DNA of 64,000 bases from Methylotenera sp. (lineage in GTDB: Bacteria; Pseudomonadota; Gammaproteobacteria; Burkholderiales; Methylophilaceae). A program made the translations under genes and the position numbers. The stretch lies in the NCBI GenBank assembly GCA_030693535.1, contig JAUYAL010000032.1:42941-106940 (forward strand). The letters are read 5' to 3'. The notes under the pieces were generated by a model. The model was not told the origin of the DNA. It did not search any database and was given only the letters and a program-made list of their open reading frames with translations. Of this stretch, positions 47,183 to 55,738 are shown in pieces. The number at the start of each line of letters is the position of its first letter. Within the stretch, counting starts at the first letter, position 1.

Positions 47183-47520
47183 TATTACTTCTTACCATTT
47201 AGAGGGTTTTTAGCTATGTAAATTACGTGATTGGCCATAAATATTTTTTGAAAGAGGCTAATTAATTTACTGATTGGCGAGTTTTTGAACATTCATTTTT
47301 TACATTTTCTAATGTTTAGATAGTGTCACATTCGTTCATATAAGTCAAAATTAGCGCCAGTCCAGCAACGTTTTAATTTTAAATTATTAAGGCGTAAATA
47401 AAAAGTTTGTATGCAAAAATTTCACTATAACTTTAACGGTCTTTTTAGGTTTAAAACATTTCCAATTGTAAATAAAGTGTAACTTTTTTCTTGAGAAAAA
47501 TTTGTTTTCATGATACTTTC

Positions 47521-47549
47521 TTGATGTGCGTCAAATTGTCGCGCATCAA
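47521..47549. promoter_or_regulatory. Tandem FNR-like half-palindromes before the cox cluster
   Basis: TTGATGTGCGTCAA (47521-47534) and TTGTCGCGCATCAA (47536-47549) each differ by one or two bases from TTGAT-N4-ATCAA. Together they also form one larger palindrome (TTGATGTGCG ... CGCGCATCAA, nine of ten pairs). They lie 64-92 bp before the DUF2244 gene and 339 bp before the divergent redox unit, so either or both could be controlled by oxygen through an FNR/Anr protein. Confidence 0.5.
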
Positions 47550-47612
47550 AATGATGTAGCAATTTTTAAAAAGACTTAATTTAACGCGAAGTTTTCTTGA
47601 TTAAGGCTGTGT

Positions 47613-48092
47613 ATGGCGTTGTTAGATTCGGGCTATAAAATTATTGCTAGACCTAATAACTCACTGTCTATTAGCAATAGTATTAAGTTGCTTTTGGCAA
47701 TGGCGAGTGTTGTACTAGTAATAGCTTTGGGGTTTGCACACATCGGCGCTTGGTTGGTTTTACCCTTTGCTGGTTTGGAAATTTTGGCGTTTGCATATGC
47801 TTTTCATATCATTTATCTACATGCGGATGATTTTGAAAGTATTACGATAGATGATGATCGAATTGTAGTGGAAATAAGAAATTATAAAAAAACTACAACA
47901 ACGATTTTTCAGAGATATTGGGCGCAAGTTAGTGTGCGTGAAGTAGTGAAAAGTAAGGGTGGTAGCGGTAAAAGTGGGCTTTTTATAAGCTCGCACGGCA
48001 ATGAGGTGGAGTTTGGAAGAAATTTCATCAACGATGAGCAGCGTGCCCTTTTGGCATGTGAACTCAGAAAAAAATTAAAAAATATTAATTAA
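47613..48092 (+). CDS. DUF2244 membrane protein of the cox cluster
   Basis: 159 residues, with two membrane spans (LLLAMASVVLVIALGFAHIG and WLVLPFAGLEILAFAYAFHI) and a cytoplasmic beta-rich tail (ITIDDDRIVVEIRNYKKTTTT, in part; SGLFISSHGNEVEFGRNF). This is DUF2244, commonly the first gene before coxB in betaproteobacteria; the function is unknown. It begins 21 bp before coxB. Confidence 0.85.
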   Translation: MALLDSGYKIIARPNNSLSISNSIKLLLAMASVVLVIALGFAHIGAWLVLPFAGLEILAFAYAFHIIYLHADDFESITIDDDRIVVEIRNYKKTTTTIFQRYWAQVSVREVVKSKGGSGKSGLFISSHGNEVEFGRNFINDEQRALLACELRKKLKNIN

Positions 48093-48113
48093 TTTAGTTT
48101 TGGAGTAAGGTTT

Positions 48114-49286
48114 ATGCGAGGTTATAAAAAGTTAAGTTTAGGTATTTCAGCCACGTTAGCTTCATTAAGTGCGCATGCTGATTATGCCTGGAATTTCCCT
48201 GAGCCGGTAACTCCAATGGCACTAGACACATTGCATGTACATAATAAATTCATGCTGATTTCAATGGCTATATTTGTCGTAGTGTTGGCCATCATGATTT
48301 ATTCTATTTTTGCGCATCGTAAAAGTAAAAACTTTAAACCAGTTACTGATAAGGCGCCATCTACTGCGCTTGAAATTTTCTGGACACTAATCCCATTTGT
48401 CATTTTGTTGTTGATTGACTTTGTGATTATGGGGGTTCCTGCCTATCACAGTGTGGTGATGATGGAAGATACACGTAACAAAGCGACAATGGTCATTAAA
48501 GTCACAGGGTCCCAATGGCGTTGGCAATATGAGTATATGGATGGTGATGCAAAAGGGATTAAATTCGTCAGTAATTTATCGACACCCAAAGAGCAAATGG
48601 ATAAAGGCTATGATGGTAAGAGGGACGAGCAATACTTACTAGAAGTTGATAATCGTTTAGTTTTACCTGTTGGCGAAAAAGTGCGTATTTTAATGACGGC
48701 AACCGATGTGATGCATAATTGGTGGGTGCCGCAATTTGGTTCTTCACGTCTTGCTGTGCCAGGGTTTCTTCGCGAAACTTGGGTGCAGGTTGATAAAGCA
48801 GGTACTTACCGCGGCCAATGTAAAGAGTTGTGTGGCAAAGGTCACGGTTATATGCCTGTGGTGGTAGATGCGTTGCCTATGGCGGAGTATAAAGCTTGGG
48901 TAGTTGCAAAAAAAGAAGAGCTTGCAAAAGCTGATGCTGGTGCTGATAAAGAATGGACCAAAGAAGAGCTAGTTGCAACAGGTAAAGGTGTTTACGAGAA
49001 AAACTGTGCTGTTTGTCACCAAGTGAGTGGCGCAGGCTTACCGCCAGCGTTCCCAGCATTAACTGGAAGCAAGGCAATATTAGCCCCGATTTTTGACGCA
49101 GATGGCAAATACCTTAAAGATGGTCATTTAGATCGTGTTTTGAATGGTATACGTGTAATGCCAGGCTGGAAAGCTTTGTTAAATGATACAGAAATTGCTG
49201 CTGTAATTACCTATGAACGAAATGCGCTTGGTAATAGCGTAGGCGATGTGTTGCAACCAGCACAAGTAAAAGCGGCGCGTCAGTAA
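48114..49286 (+). CDS. coxB: Cytochrome c oxidase subunit II with fused cytochrome c
   Basis: 390 residues. Signal peptide (LGISATLASLSAHA), two membrane spans (FMLISMAIFVVVLAIMIYS; EIFWTLIPFVILLLIDFVIM), then the CuA domain: VTGSQWRWQYEY, VMHNWWVPQFGSSRLAVPG (CuA His) and GQCKELCGKGHGYMPVVV (two Cys, His, Met). A C-terminal cytochrome c domain follows (about 285-390) with CAVCH and a Met ligand in VMPGW. It accepts electrons from soluble cytochrome c. Start of the structural oxidase genes. Confidence 0.97.
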   Translation: MRGYKKLSLGISATLASLSAHADYAWNFPEPVTPMALDTLHVHNKFMLISMAIFVVVLAIMIYSIFAHRKSKNFKPVTDKAPSTALEIFWTLIPFVILLLIDFVIMGVPAYHSVVMMEDTRNKATMVIKVTGSQWRWQYEYMDGDAKGIKFVSNLSTPKEQMDKGYDGKRDEQYLLEVDNRLVLPVGEKVRILMTATDVMHNWWVPQFGSSRLAVPGFLRETWVQVDKAGTYRGQCKELCGKGHGYMPVVVDALPMAEYKAWVVAKKEELAKADAGADKEWTKEELVATGKGVYEKNCAVCHQVSGAGLPPAFPALTGSKAILAPIFDADGKYLKDGHLDRVLNGIRVMPGWKALLNDTEIAAVITYERNALGNSVGDVLQPAQVKAARQ

Positions 49287-49357
49287 GAATTTTAGTAAGA
49301 TTTAATGGTAATTTATATAATAGTTAATTATTTAGTTTGAGTAATTAGGAGAAGGCA

Positions 49358-50950
49358 ATGAGTACCACAAGCGTAGCGCATCATGAAGAGCATGCAGAAC
49401 ACCCTACTGGGATTATGCGTTGGCTTACCACTACGAATCACAAAGACATTGGTACGATGTACCTAACATTTGCGCTGATTATGTTTTTTGTCGGTGGTGC
49501 AATGATTTTGGCAATTCGTGCTGAATTATTTCAGCCAGGTCTGCAGTTGGTTAATCCAGATTTTTTTAATCAGCTGATTGGTGTGCATGCTCTAATTATG
49601 ATTTTTGCAGCATTAATGCCTGCGGCTACTGGTTTCGCTAACTGGATGATTCCATTGCAGATCGGTGCGCCTGATATGGCCTTGCCTCGATTAAATAACT
49701 GGGGTTTTTGGTTGTTACCGCCATCAGCGATTTTATTAACATTACCATTCACACTGGCGATGTTTGGCATTGGTGATGGCGCTTTGGCAACAGGATGGAC
49801 GTTTTACCCACCATTATCTATTCAAGGCGGTATTGGCGTTGACTTTGCGATTTTTGCAGTTCATTTACTTGGTATTTCTTCAGTTCTAGGCTCAATTAAC
49901 ATTATTGTGACGTTGTATAATATGCGCGCACCAGGCATGACGTTGATGAAGATGCCATTGTTCTGCTGGGGCTGGTTAATTACAGCATTCTTATTAGTAG
50001 CTACTATCCCTGTGTTAGCTGGCGCAGTGACGATGTTACTAACAGATCGTCACTTTGGAACGCACTTCTTTGATGCAGCAGGTGGTGGTGACCCTGTTAT
50101 GTTCCAGCATTTGTTCTGGTTCTTTGGTCATCCTGAAGTGTATATTTTGTTATTACCAGTCTGGGGTTTTATACCGCAAATCTTAGAAACATTCTCACGT
50201 AAACCAATGTACGGTTACAAAGCTCAAGTCTACTCATTTTGGGCTATTGGTGGTCTATCTATGGTAGTTTGGGCGCACCATTTTTTCACATCAGGTATGC
50301 CCGTGCCAGCCTTGCTTTACTTTATGTACAGTACCATGGCAATTTCATTACCATTAGCAGTGATGTTCTTTTGCTGGATTAAGACCATGTGGAAAGGCTC
50401 AATGAGCTTTGAAACACCGATGTTGTTTACCGTAGGATGGATTATCTTGTTCGGTATTGGTGGTTTGACGGGGTTGGTGTTGGCTGACGTTGCGGCTGAT
50501 GCGCAGTATCACAACAGCTATTTTGTAGTGGCGCATTTCCACTACACCTTATTTGCTGGCGGTATCATGGGTATAATGGCGGGGGTATATTTCTGGCTAC
50601 CAAAAATGACTGGTCATATGTATAACGAGAAGCTAGGTAAACTACATTTTTGGTTGACGGCGATTTCGTTTAATCTAACCTTTATTCCTCAGTTCTTCTT
50701 AGGTTTGGCAGGTATGCCACGTCGTATTCCAGACTATGCATTGCAATTTGCTGAATTTAATATGATTTCATCGGTTGCTGCGTTCGTGCTTGGATTCTCA
50801 CAATTGTTATTTGTCTACAACGTAATTAGTTGTGTAAAAGGTGGCAAAAAGGCGACAGATCAAGTTTGGGAAGGTGCGCAAGGCCTAGAGTGGACATTAC
50901 CATCTCCTCCGCCATATCACAGCTTTACAGAGCAGCCGACTGTTAAATAA
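49358..50950 (+). CDS. coxA: Cytochrome c oxidase subunit I
   Basis: 530 residues, twelve membrane helices. Contains the haem a/a3 and CuB centre: N-terminal TTNHKDIGTMYL, GVHALIMIFAALMPA (haem a His), WFFGHPEVYILLLPVWG (CuB His with cross-linked Tyr), HHFFTSGMP and AHFHYTLFAGG (CuB and haem a3 His). The helix VI motif HPEVYI marks an A-type oxidase with the K-channel Tyr. It reduces O2 to water and pumps protons. coxB precedes it by 71 bp. Confidence 0.98.
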   Translation: MSTTSVAHHEEHAEHPTGIMRWLTTTNHKDIGTMYLTFALIMFFVGGAMILAIRAELFQPGLQLVNPDFFNQLIGVHALIMIFAALMPAATGFANWMIPLQIGAPDMALPRLNNWGFWLLPPSAILLTLPFTLAMFGIGDGALATGWTFYPPLSIQGGIGVDFAIFAVHLLGISSVLGSINIIVTLYNMRAPGMTLMKMPLFCWGWLITAFLLVATIPVLAGAVTMLLTDRHFGTHFFDAAGGGDPVMFQHLFWFFGHPEVYILLLPVWGFIPQILETFSRKPMYGYKAQVYSFWAIGGLSMVVWAHHFFTSGMPVPALLYFMYSTMAISLPLAVMFFCWIKTMWKGSMSFETPMLFTVGWIILFGIGGLTGLVLADVAADAQYHNSYFVVAHFHYTLFAGGIMGIMAGVYFWLPKMTGHMYNEKLGKLHFWLTAISFNLTFIPQFFLGLAGMPRRIPDYALQFAEFNMISSVAAFVLGFSQLLFVYNVISCVKGGKKATDQVWEGAQGLEWTLPSPPPYHSFTEQPTVK

Positions 50951-51015
50951 AATAGGTGAACACATGAAAACAAAATCCCAATTTAAATGTTAAAAAATAG
51001 ATTGGGATTTTTTGG

Positions 51016-51135
51016 ATGAATATGGAAAATAAAGAAAAGAACGTTAAAGTTAGCAGTAAAAGTATTGCTCTTATTTTAGGTGGTATTGCATTTGTTTGGT
51101 ATATAGCATCGATATTTACAATATGGCATCAGTAA
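51016..51135 (+). CDS. Small cytochrome oxidase assembly-like membrane protein
   Basis: 39 residues, MNMENKEKNVKVSSKSIALI through FTIWHQ. A positively charged N-terminus is followed by one span (SIALILGGIAFVWYIASIFT). It lies between coxA and ctaG, where other betaproteobacteria carry a tiny single-span 'cytochrome oxidase small assembly' gene. It overlaps the ctaG start by 13 bp, so translation is likely coupled. GGATGA lies immediately around the start, giving a weak ribosome site. Confidence 0.7.
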   Translation: MNMENKEKNVKVSSKSIALILGGIAFVWYIASIFTIWHQ

Positions 51136-51695
51136 ATGAACCCAAAGTTTTAACGGTAAAAGAGCAGCTTGATTTAAAAAATAAAATACTGGTTCGTAAG
51201 ATTTTATGGATGTTGCTGGGTTCATTACTGTTTGCTTTTGCACTTGTTCCAATTTACGATGTGCTGTGTGACTTAACAGGGCTAAATGGCAAGACAAGCA
51301 ATACTGCTACAGTATTATCTAAGGCCAAAGTTGATAATACTCGCTGGGTAAATGTTCAGTTTACGACAAACGTAATGCCAGGATTAGGTTGGAACTTCTA
51401 TCCTAAGCAAACAAATATTAAGATGAATCCTGGACAAATTGAAACAGTAATTTTTATAGCAAAAAATACTACAAATGAAATTGTAACTGGTAGGGCGGTG
51501 CCTAGTGTTACACCAGGTATTGCCTCAGCAAACTTAAAGAAAATTGAATGTTTTTGTTTCATCGACCAGTCTCTTAAACCTGGTGAAGAAAAAGAAATGC
51601 CATTACGCTTTTTTGTAAGCCCTGAATTGCCCAAAGATGTTTCTGACATGACTTTGTCATATGCATTCTTTCCTTCAGTGGATAAAATTAATTAG
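51123..51695 (+). CDS. ctaG: Cytochrome c oxidase assembly protein CtaG (Cox11)
   Basis: 190 residues from ATG 51123. Inserts CuB into subunit I. One N-terminal membrane span (WMLLGSLLFAFALVPIYDVLC) is followed by the immunoglobulin-like Cox11 domain: LCDLTGLNGKT, FTTNVMPGLGWNFYPKQTNI (in part) and the copper-binding KIECFCFIDQSLKPGEEKEM, with the CFCF Cys pair. It overlaps the small gene before it and is followed by a repeat element before coxC. Confidence 0.95.
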   Translation: MASVNEPKVLTVKEQLDLKNKILVRKILWMLLGSLLFAFALVPIYDVLCDLTGLNGKTSNTATVLSKAKVDNTRWVNVQFTTNVMPGLGWNFYPKQTNIKMNPGQIETVIFIAKNTTNEIVTGRAVPSVTPGIASANLKKIECFCFIDQSLKPGEEKEMPLRFFVSPELPKDVSDMTLSYAFFPSVDKIN

Positions 51696-51728
51696 TTAAA
51701 GGTACTTCTATTAATTCAAGTTTTTAAG

Positions 51729-51822
51729 ATAGATAAGGCGCGAATAAAAAATTAGGACGCGGTATATCATGGTATATAAGTAGTTATTTTTTGTGAGCAA
51801 CTACGTGTGGTGACGAAAATTG
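51729..51822. repeat. Three-copy intergenic element, copy 3 (reverse)
   Basis: TAGATAAGGCGCGAATAAAAAA-TTAGGACGCGG and TAGTTATTTTTTGTGAGCAAC-TACGTGTGGTGACGAAAATTG. Reverse-complemented, this aligns with copies 1 and 2; the terminal GACGAAAATTG is identical to copy 1. It occupies the ctaG-coxC gap inside the oxidase cluster. Confidence 0.65.
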
Positions 51823-51928
51823 AACTAATAGAGGTCCCCTTAATACATTTTGTTGTAAATGATGGTGAGGTAATGACAGTTTACTAGTCATTGTGAATTT
51901 AATATAAAAAATGCACAGGAGTTATTGC

Positions 51929-52837
51929 ATGGCGACACATTCTAACAATCAATATTTCGTACCCCACGGTAGTATTTATCCGGCGGTCATAGCGGCGGGT
52001 TTGCTCTCGTTAGCTTCAGGTTTTATTTTTAGCGTGGCTACTGATAAAAGCAAAGAGCTAGCTTATTTACAAACTCCCGGTAAATGGATGATGATTTTGG
52101 GTGCAGCCCTTATCCTGTTTATGGTATTTAAATGGATGAGTTCAGTCGTATCAGAAAGTCTCACTGGTAAGTATAAAGATTGGGAAGATAAGTCGTTCCG
52201 TATTGGAATGATTGTGTTTATTTGCTCTGAGGTTGCTTTTTTTGCTGCATTTTTCGGTGCTTTGTTTTATATGAGAGTGCTTTCGGTGCCTGAATTATCA
52301 GGTTATGACCTTGATATTACCCCTTATAAAGACTTTTTAAGTACTTGGCCTTCAATTGGTCCTGGTGGTGATACAGTCTCAGGTACATATGTGCCTGATC
52401 CTAAGTTCATGGCAATGGGTTGGAGTGGTTTGCCGGCAATAAATACGGCATTGTTACTTACTTCAGGTGCAACTATTACTTGGGCACACTGGGCATTGAT
52501 TAAAAATAATCGCCAGCAACTAATCATTGGCATGGCACTTACCGTCTTACTAGGTATTGTTTTCTTGATTTGTCAGGGCTTGGAGTATCACCATGCCTAT
52601 ACAGAAATGGGCTTAACGTTAGGAAGTGGTGCTTACGGGGCGAGTTTCTTTATGCTGACTGGCTTCCATGGCTTTCATGTACTTTTGGGTACATTGATGC
52701 TGATAGTGATTTTATTACGTTGTATGAAAGGTCATTTCACCCCAGAGCATCATTTTGGTTTTGAGGGTGTTGCTTGGTATTGGCACTTTGTTGATGTTGT
52801 TTGGTTAGGTTTATTTATATTTGTTTATATACTTTAA
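51929..52837 (+). CDS. coxC: Cytochrome c oxidase subunit III
   Basis: 302 residues from ATG 51929 (CAGGAG seven bases upstream). Seven membrane helices. FVPHGSIYPAVIAAGLL at the N-terminus, SFRIGMIVFICSEVAFFAAFF with the conserved Glu, GFHGFHVLLGTLMLIVILLR (in part) and the ending FEGVAWYWHFVDVVWLGLFI. The subunit stabilises proton uptake. A terminator follows, so the transcript may end here. Confidence 0.97.
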   Translation: MATHSNNQYFVPHGSIYPAVIAAGLLSLASGFIFSVATDKSKELAYLQTPGKWMMILGAALILFMVFKWMSSVVSESLTGKYKDWEDKSFRIGMIVFICSEVAFFAAFFGALFYMRVLSVPELSGYDLDITPYKDFLSTWPSIGPGGDTVSGTYVPDPKFMAMGWSGLPAINTALLLTSGATITWAHWALIKNNRQQLIIGMALTVLLGIVFLICQGLEYHHAYTEMGLTLGSGAYGASFFMLTGFHGFHVLLGTLMLIVILLRCMKGHFTPEHHFGFEGVAWYWHFVDVVWLGLFIFVYIL

Positions 52838-52853
52838 TGTAAACCAGTAAAAA

Positions 52854-52880
52854 GGGCGATGCATTAGCATCGCCCTTTTT
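52854..52880. terminator. Terminator between coxC and the twin-TM gene
   Basis: GGGCGATGC (52854-52862) pairs with GCATCGCCC (52867-52875), flanked by A-run and TTTTT. It serves coxC on the plus strand and, with the A-run, possibly the convergent small gene. Confidence 0.85.
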
Positions 52881-52932
52881 GTTTTAAAACATAAAATAAC
52901 CATATAAACTGTAATGAATTGAATCAGTAGCA

Positions 52933-53136
52933 CTAAATATGTGCTTGGCCAAGTACACCAAAGTAATAGCCTAATATGACCAGAATGAACAGTGTAATTG
53001 AAAGCCCAATACGAATAGTCAACGCTTTAACTGTTCTATCGCTACCACTTTTATCTTTAGCTAGAAAAAATAGGGCACTGAAAAGACTGCCAACAATAAT
53101 AAATAGAGTTAACACAATAATGACTTTTATTAACAT
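52933..53136 (-). CDS. Twin-transmembrane protein of the cox cluster
   Basis: 67 residues with two spans (LIKVIIVLTLFIIVGSLFSAL and IGLSITLFILVILGYYFGVL) separated by KDKSGSDRTVKALTIR. This 'twin transmembrane' (DUF2909-type) protein regularly lies within betaproteobacterial oxidase clusters, opposite in orientation, as here. Function unknown; a role in oxidase biogenesis is inferred from location. Confidence 0.8.
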   Translation of the reverse strand: MLIKVIIVLTLFIIVGSLFSALFFLAKDKSGSDRTVKALTIRIGLSITLFILVILGYYFGVLGQAHI

Positions 53137-53210
53137 GATTCCGCCTAATATGAATTTGAATAAGTATTATGAGTCACATATGAAACAAATTCAATTGTGA
53201 ATCAAATCTA

Positions 53211-54017
53211 ATGAAAAACCTAATGCAGTTTAAAGATTTTCACTATCAATTTAGGCCGACGCTGTTGGGCATCTTGCTGACATTAATATGTATCCCGTTA
53301 TTTATAAAATTTGGATTGTGGCAATACAATAAAGCCCAGCAAAAACTAGAGATACAAGCTGCGTATCATCATGCGGAAGATGGAGGTGCGCTGCAATTTC
53401 CATTAAACGATACTAAAAACCTCTTAGATACTGATTGGTGGAAATATAAAAAAGTAACAGTGACTGGGACATATGAAACTAAGTATCAGTTCTTGCTAGA
53501 TAACCAAGTAGAAGGTAAACGCGTAGGTTTTCATGTCATTACACCTCTAAAAATTAGCAATACTTCGCAATATGTGTTGGTTAATCGCGGTTGGATTTTA
53601 GGTAAAGATACGCATACAGAAATACCAACATTTGTAACACCAAAAGGAATACAAACACTTACGGGTCAAATTTGGGTACCTAGTACAAAGATATTTACCT
53701 TAGAAAATGAAGCAATTATTGATCAGAGTTTAAAGAGTAAAACTGAGAATTGGAAGCCTGTTTGGCAGCATATGAATATCGTTAAATATAAACAAAGTGT
53801 GCCATTTACAGTTTCAGAGATGGCGATTAAATTAGACCAAACTAGCAATGCAGGTGGTTTTGTTCGAAACTGGCAGGTGCCTGTCGAGCGCATTACCACG
53901 CATATTGGTTACGCTTATCAGTGGTTTGGTTTTGCATCGGCTACATTGCTCATTTTTATATATATGAGCTTTACAAAAGTTAGGGTTGAAATAAATCCAT
54001 CATTAGATATTAGGTAG
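53211..54017 (+). CDS. SURF1-family oxidase assembly protein
   Basis: 268 residues. Two membrane spans at the ends (LLGILLTLICIPLFIKFGLWQ and YAYQWFGFASATLLIFIYM) bracket a periplasmic domain. Typical SURF1 words: FGLWQYNKAQQK, YKKVTVTGTYE, FHVITPLKI, VLVNRGWILG and HIGYAYQWFGFA. Helps haem a insertion into subunit I. It opens the second half of the cluster. Confidence 0.92.
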   Translation: MKNLMQFKDFHYQFRPTLLGILLTLICIPLFIKFGLWQYNKAQQKLEIQAAYHHAEDGGALQFPLNDTKNLLDTDWWKYKKVTVTGTYETKYQFLLDNQVEGKRVGFHVITPLKISNTSQYVLVNRGWILGKDTHTEIPTFVTPKGIQTLTGQIWVPSTKIFTLENEAIIDQSLKSKTENWKPVWQHMNIVKYKQSVPFTVSEMAIKLDQTSNAGGFVRNWQVPVERITTHIGYAYQWFGFASATLLIFIYMSFTKVRVEINPSLDIR

Positions 54018-54069
54018 TTTAGGTTTAAAAATTTAGCAATTTCTTTCATTTATACTCATCGAGCTTTAC

Positions 54070-54681
54070 ATGCAAAACAATAATCAATCTCTTGAATTAG
54101 AAAAGCAGCGCAAAGGACGTATCGTCCTGCTGCTACTGCTGATATTTTTTGTTGTACCTTTAGTCGTCGTTCTCATGATGTATAAGCTAAACTGGATGCC
54201 AAATGCCTCAAGTATTGGCGAGTTGGTGAGGCCTGCTCGTTTACTAAGCGCATCAGGAGACTTGAAAAACAATGAAGGAATGCTACTACCTAGTCATTTT
54301 TGGAAAGAAAGATGGAGTATTGTCTATATAGCTACTGATTGTGAAAAAGTTTGTCTGGATAAATTACATGATATGCGACAGTTACATGTTTCGCTTTACA
54401 AAGACATGCCGCGTGCGCAGCGTGTTTTAATAACTGGCACTCAAAATGTAAAGAATATTAAACTTGATTATCCGGATTTGATAGTCATTAACCAGCCTAT
54501 TGATCAGATAGCGAGCTTTACAAAACAATTCCAAATAAAGGATGAAGCAGCCTCTTCAAGTAATCGTTTATATTTAGTAGATCCATTAGGTCATCTGATG
54601 ATGAGCTACCAAGCTCAATTACCACTTGCTGAAGTACGTAAGGATGTTACGCGACTTTTAAGATTTTCTTGGGCTGGCTAA
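54070..54681 (+). CDS. Membrane-anchored SCO-like (thioredoxin-fold) protein
   Basis: 203 residues. One membrane span (IVLLLLLIFFVVPLVVVLMM) is followed by a periplasmic domain with CEKVC (CxxxC) at about residue 95, the spacing of the SCO1/PrrC copper-binding pair, and LYLVDPLGHLMMSYQ, a SCO-like strand. The third SCO ligand, a conserved His, is not obvious. It probably delivers copper or electrons to CuA, judging from position between surf1 and ctaA. Confidence 0.65.
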   Translation: MQNNNQSLELEKQRKGRIVLLLLLIFFVVPLVVVLMMYKLNWMPNASSIGELVRPARLLSASGDLKNNEGMLLPSHFWKERWSIVYIATDCEKVCLDKLHDMRQLHVSLYKDMPRAQRVLITGTQNVKNIKLDYPDLIVINQPIDQIASFTKQFQIKDEAASSSNRLYLVDPLGHLMMSYQAQLPLAEVRKDVTRLLRFSWAG

Positions 54682-54682
54682 T

Positions 54683-55690
54683 ATGAATTTAAGCTCAAAT
54701 AGTTACAGAAATTTTAGCAGACTAGTATTAATAAGCGTCATTTTAACCTTATGTGTTGTCGTGCTTGGTGCCTACGTTCGGCTGACTGATGCGGGGTTGG
54801 GCTGTCCAGATTGGCCAGGGTGTTATGGAACACTCACAGTACCTCAAAGCGAAGCTGCCATAGCAAAAGCACAAAGCGCTTTTCCACAAAGTGCTGTAGT
54901 CGTTGGTAAAGCATGGCGAGAGATGGCTCACAGATACTTGGCAGGTGCGCTGGGGTTAATCGTTTTGGCGATTTTCTTGCTGGGTTGGCAGGCTAAACGT
55001 GAAATTAAATGCTCACCTTGGACACCAAGTTTTTTGCTGGTACTCATTACTTTTCAGGCAATGTTAGGCATGTGGACAGTTACTATGTTGCTTAAACCAG
55101 CTATAGTGAGCGCTCATCTGCTTGGCGGCATGTCAACATTAGCGATACTTACTTGGTTAGCACATCGTCATTGGGGGCATTATTCTGCAAACATTGTTAA
55201 ATCCAGTCGATTACGATTTGCAGTTCGCCTTGCGATACTGATATTGTTCATGCAGATATTTTTGGGCGGTTGGACAAGTACGAATTACGCTGCCTTAGCA
55301 TGTACCGACTTTCCTACTTGTCATGGTGTATGGTGGCCTGAAATGGACTTTCAAGATGCATTTCATATGGTAAGAGAGTTAGGTCAAAGTGCAAATGGCG
55401 GCATTCTAAGTCTTGCATCAATTACCGCGATACAGTGGGCGCATAGATTGGGTGCCTTAATCACATTTATTTACTTAGGTATTTTATCTTTCAATATCTT
55501 AAAGTACTGGCAGCTAAAGCAGCTAGCTGTCATCTTGTTTGTAGTGCTATGCATACAAATTTTTTTAGGAATTTCCAATTTATTATTGCATTTGCCCTTG
55601 GTATTAGCCGTTGCTCACAATCTTATAGCCGGTATATTGGTTATTATTCTAGTGACTTTAAATTCCAAAATAACTGGATCTAATAAATAG
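54683..55690 (+). CDS. ctaA: Haem A synthase CtaA (Cox15)
   Basis: 335 residues, eight membrane helices. Oxidises haem O to haem A. Conserved pieces: VVLGAYVRLTDAGLGCPDWPGCYG (in part), EMAHRYLAGALGL (His), VSAHLLGGMSTLA (His), CTDFPTCHGVWWP and QWAHRLGALITFI (His), AVAHNLIAGIL (His). Paired Cys loops (CPDWPGC and CTDFPTC) are present. It follows the SCO-like gene by 1 bp and precedes ctaB, the usual order. Confidence 0.95.
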   Translation: MNLSSNSYRNFSRLVLISVILTLCVVVLGAYVRLTDAGLGCPDWPGCYGTLTVPQSEAAIAKAQSAFPQSAVVVGKAWREMAHRYLAGALGLIVLAIFLLGWQAKREIKCSPWTPSFLLVLITFQAMLGMWTVTMLLKPAIVSAHLLGGMSTLAILTWLAHRHWGHYSANIVKSSRLRFAVRLAILILFMQIFLGGWTSTNYAALACTDFPTCHGVWWPEMDFQDAFHMVRELGQSANGGILSLASITAIQWAHRLGALITFIYLGILSFNILKYWQLKQLAVILFVVLCIQIFLGISNLLLHLPLVLAVAHNLIAGILVIILVTLNSKITGSNK

Positions 55691-55738
55691 AGCTATTAAA
55701 TGTTAGTTGAGTTAAATGATAACAAGCGAGAGAGACAA

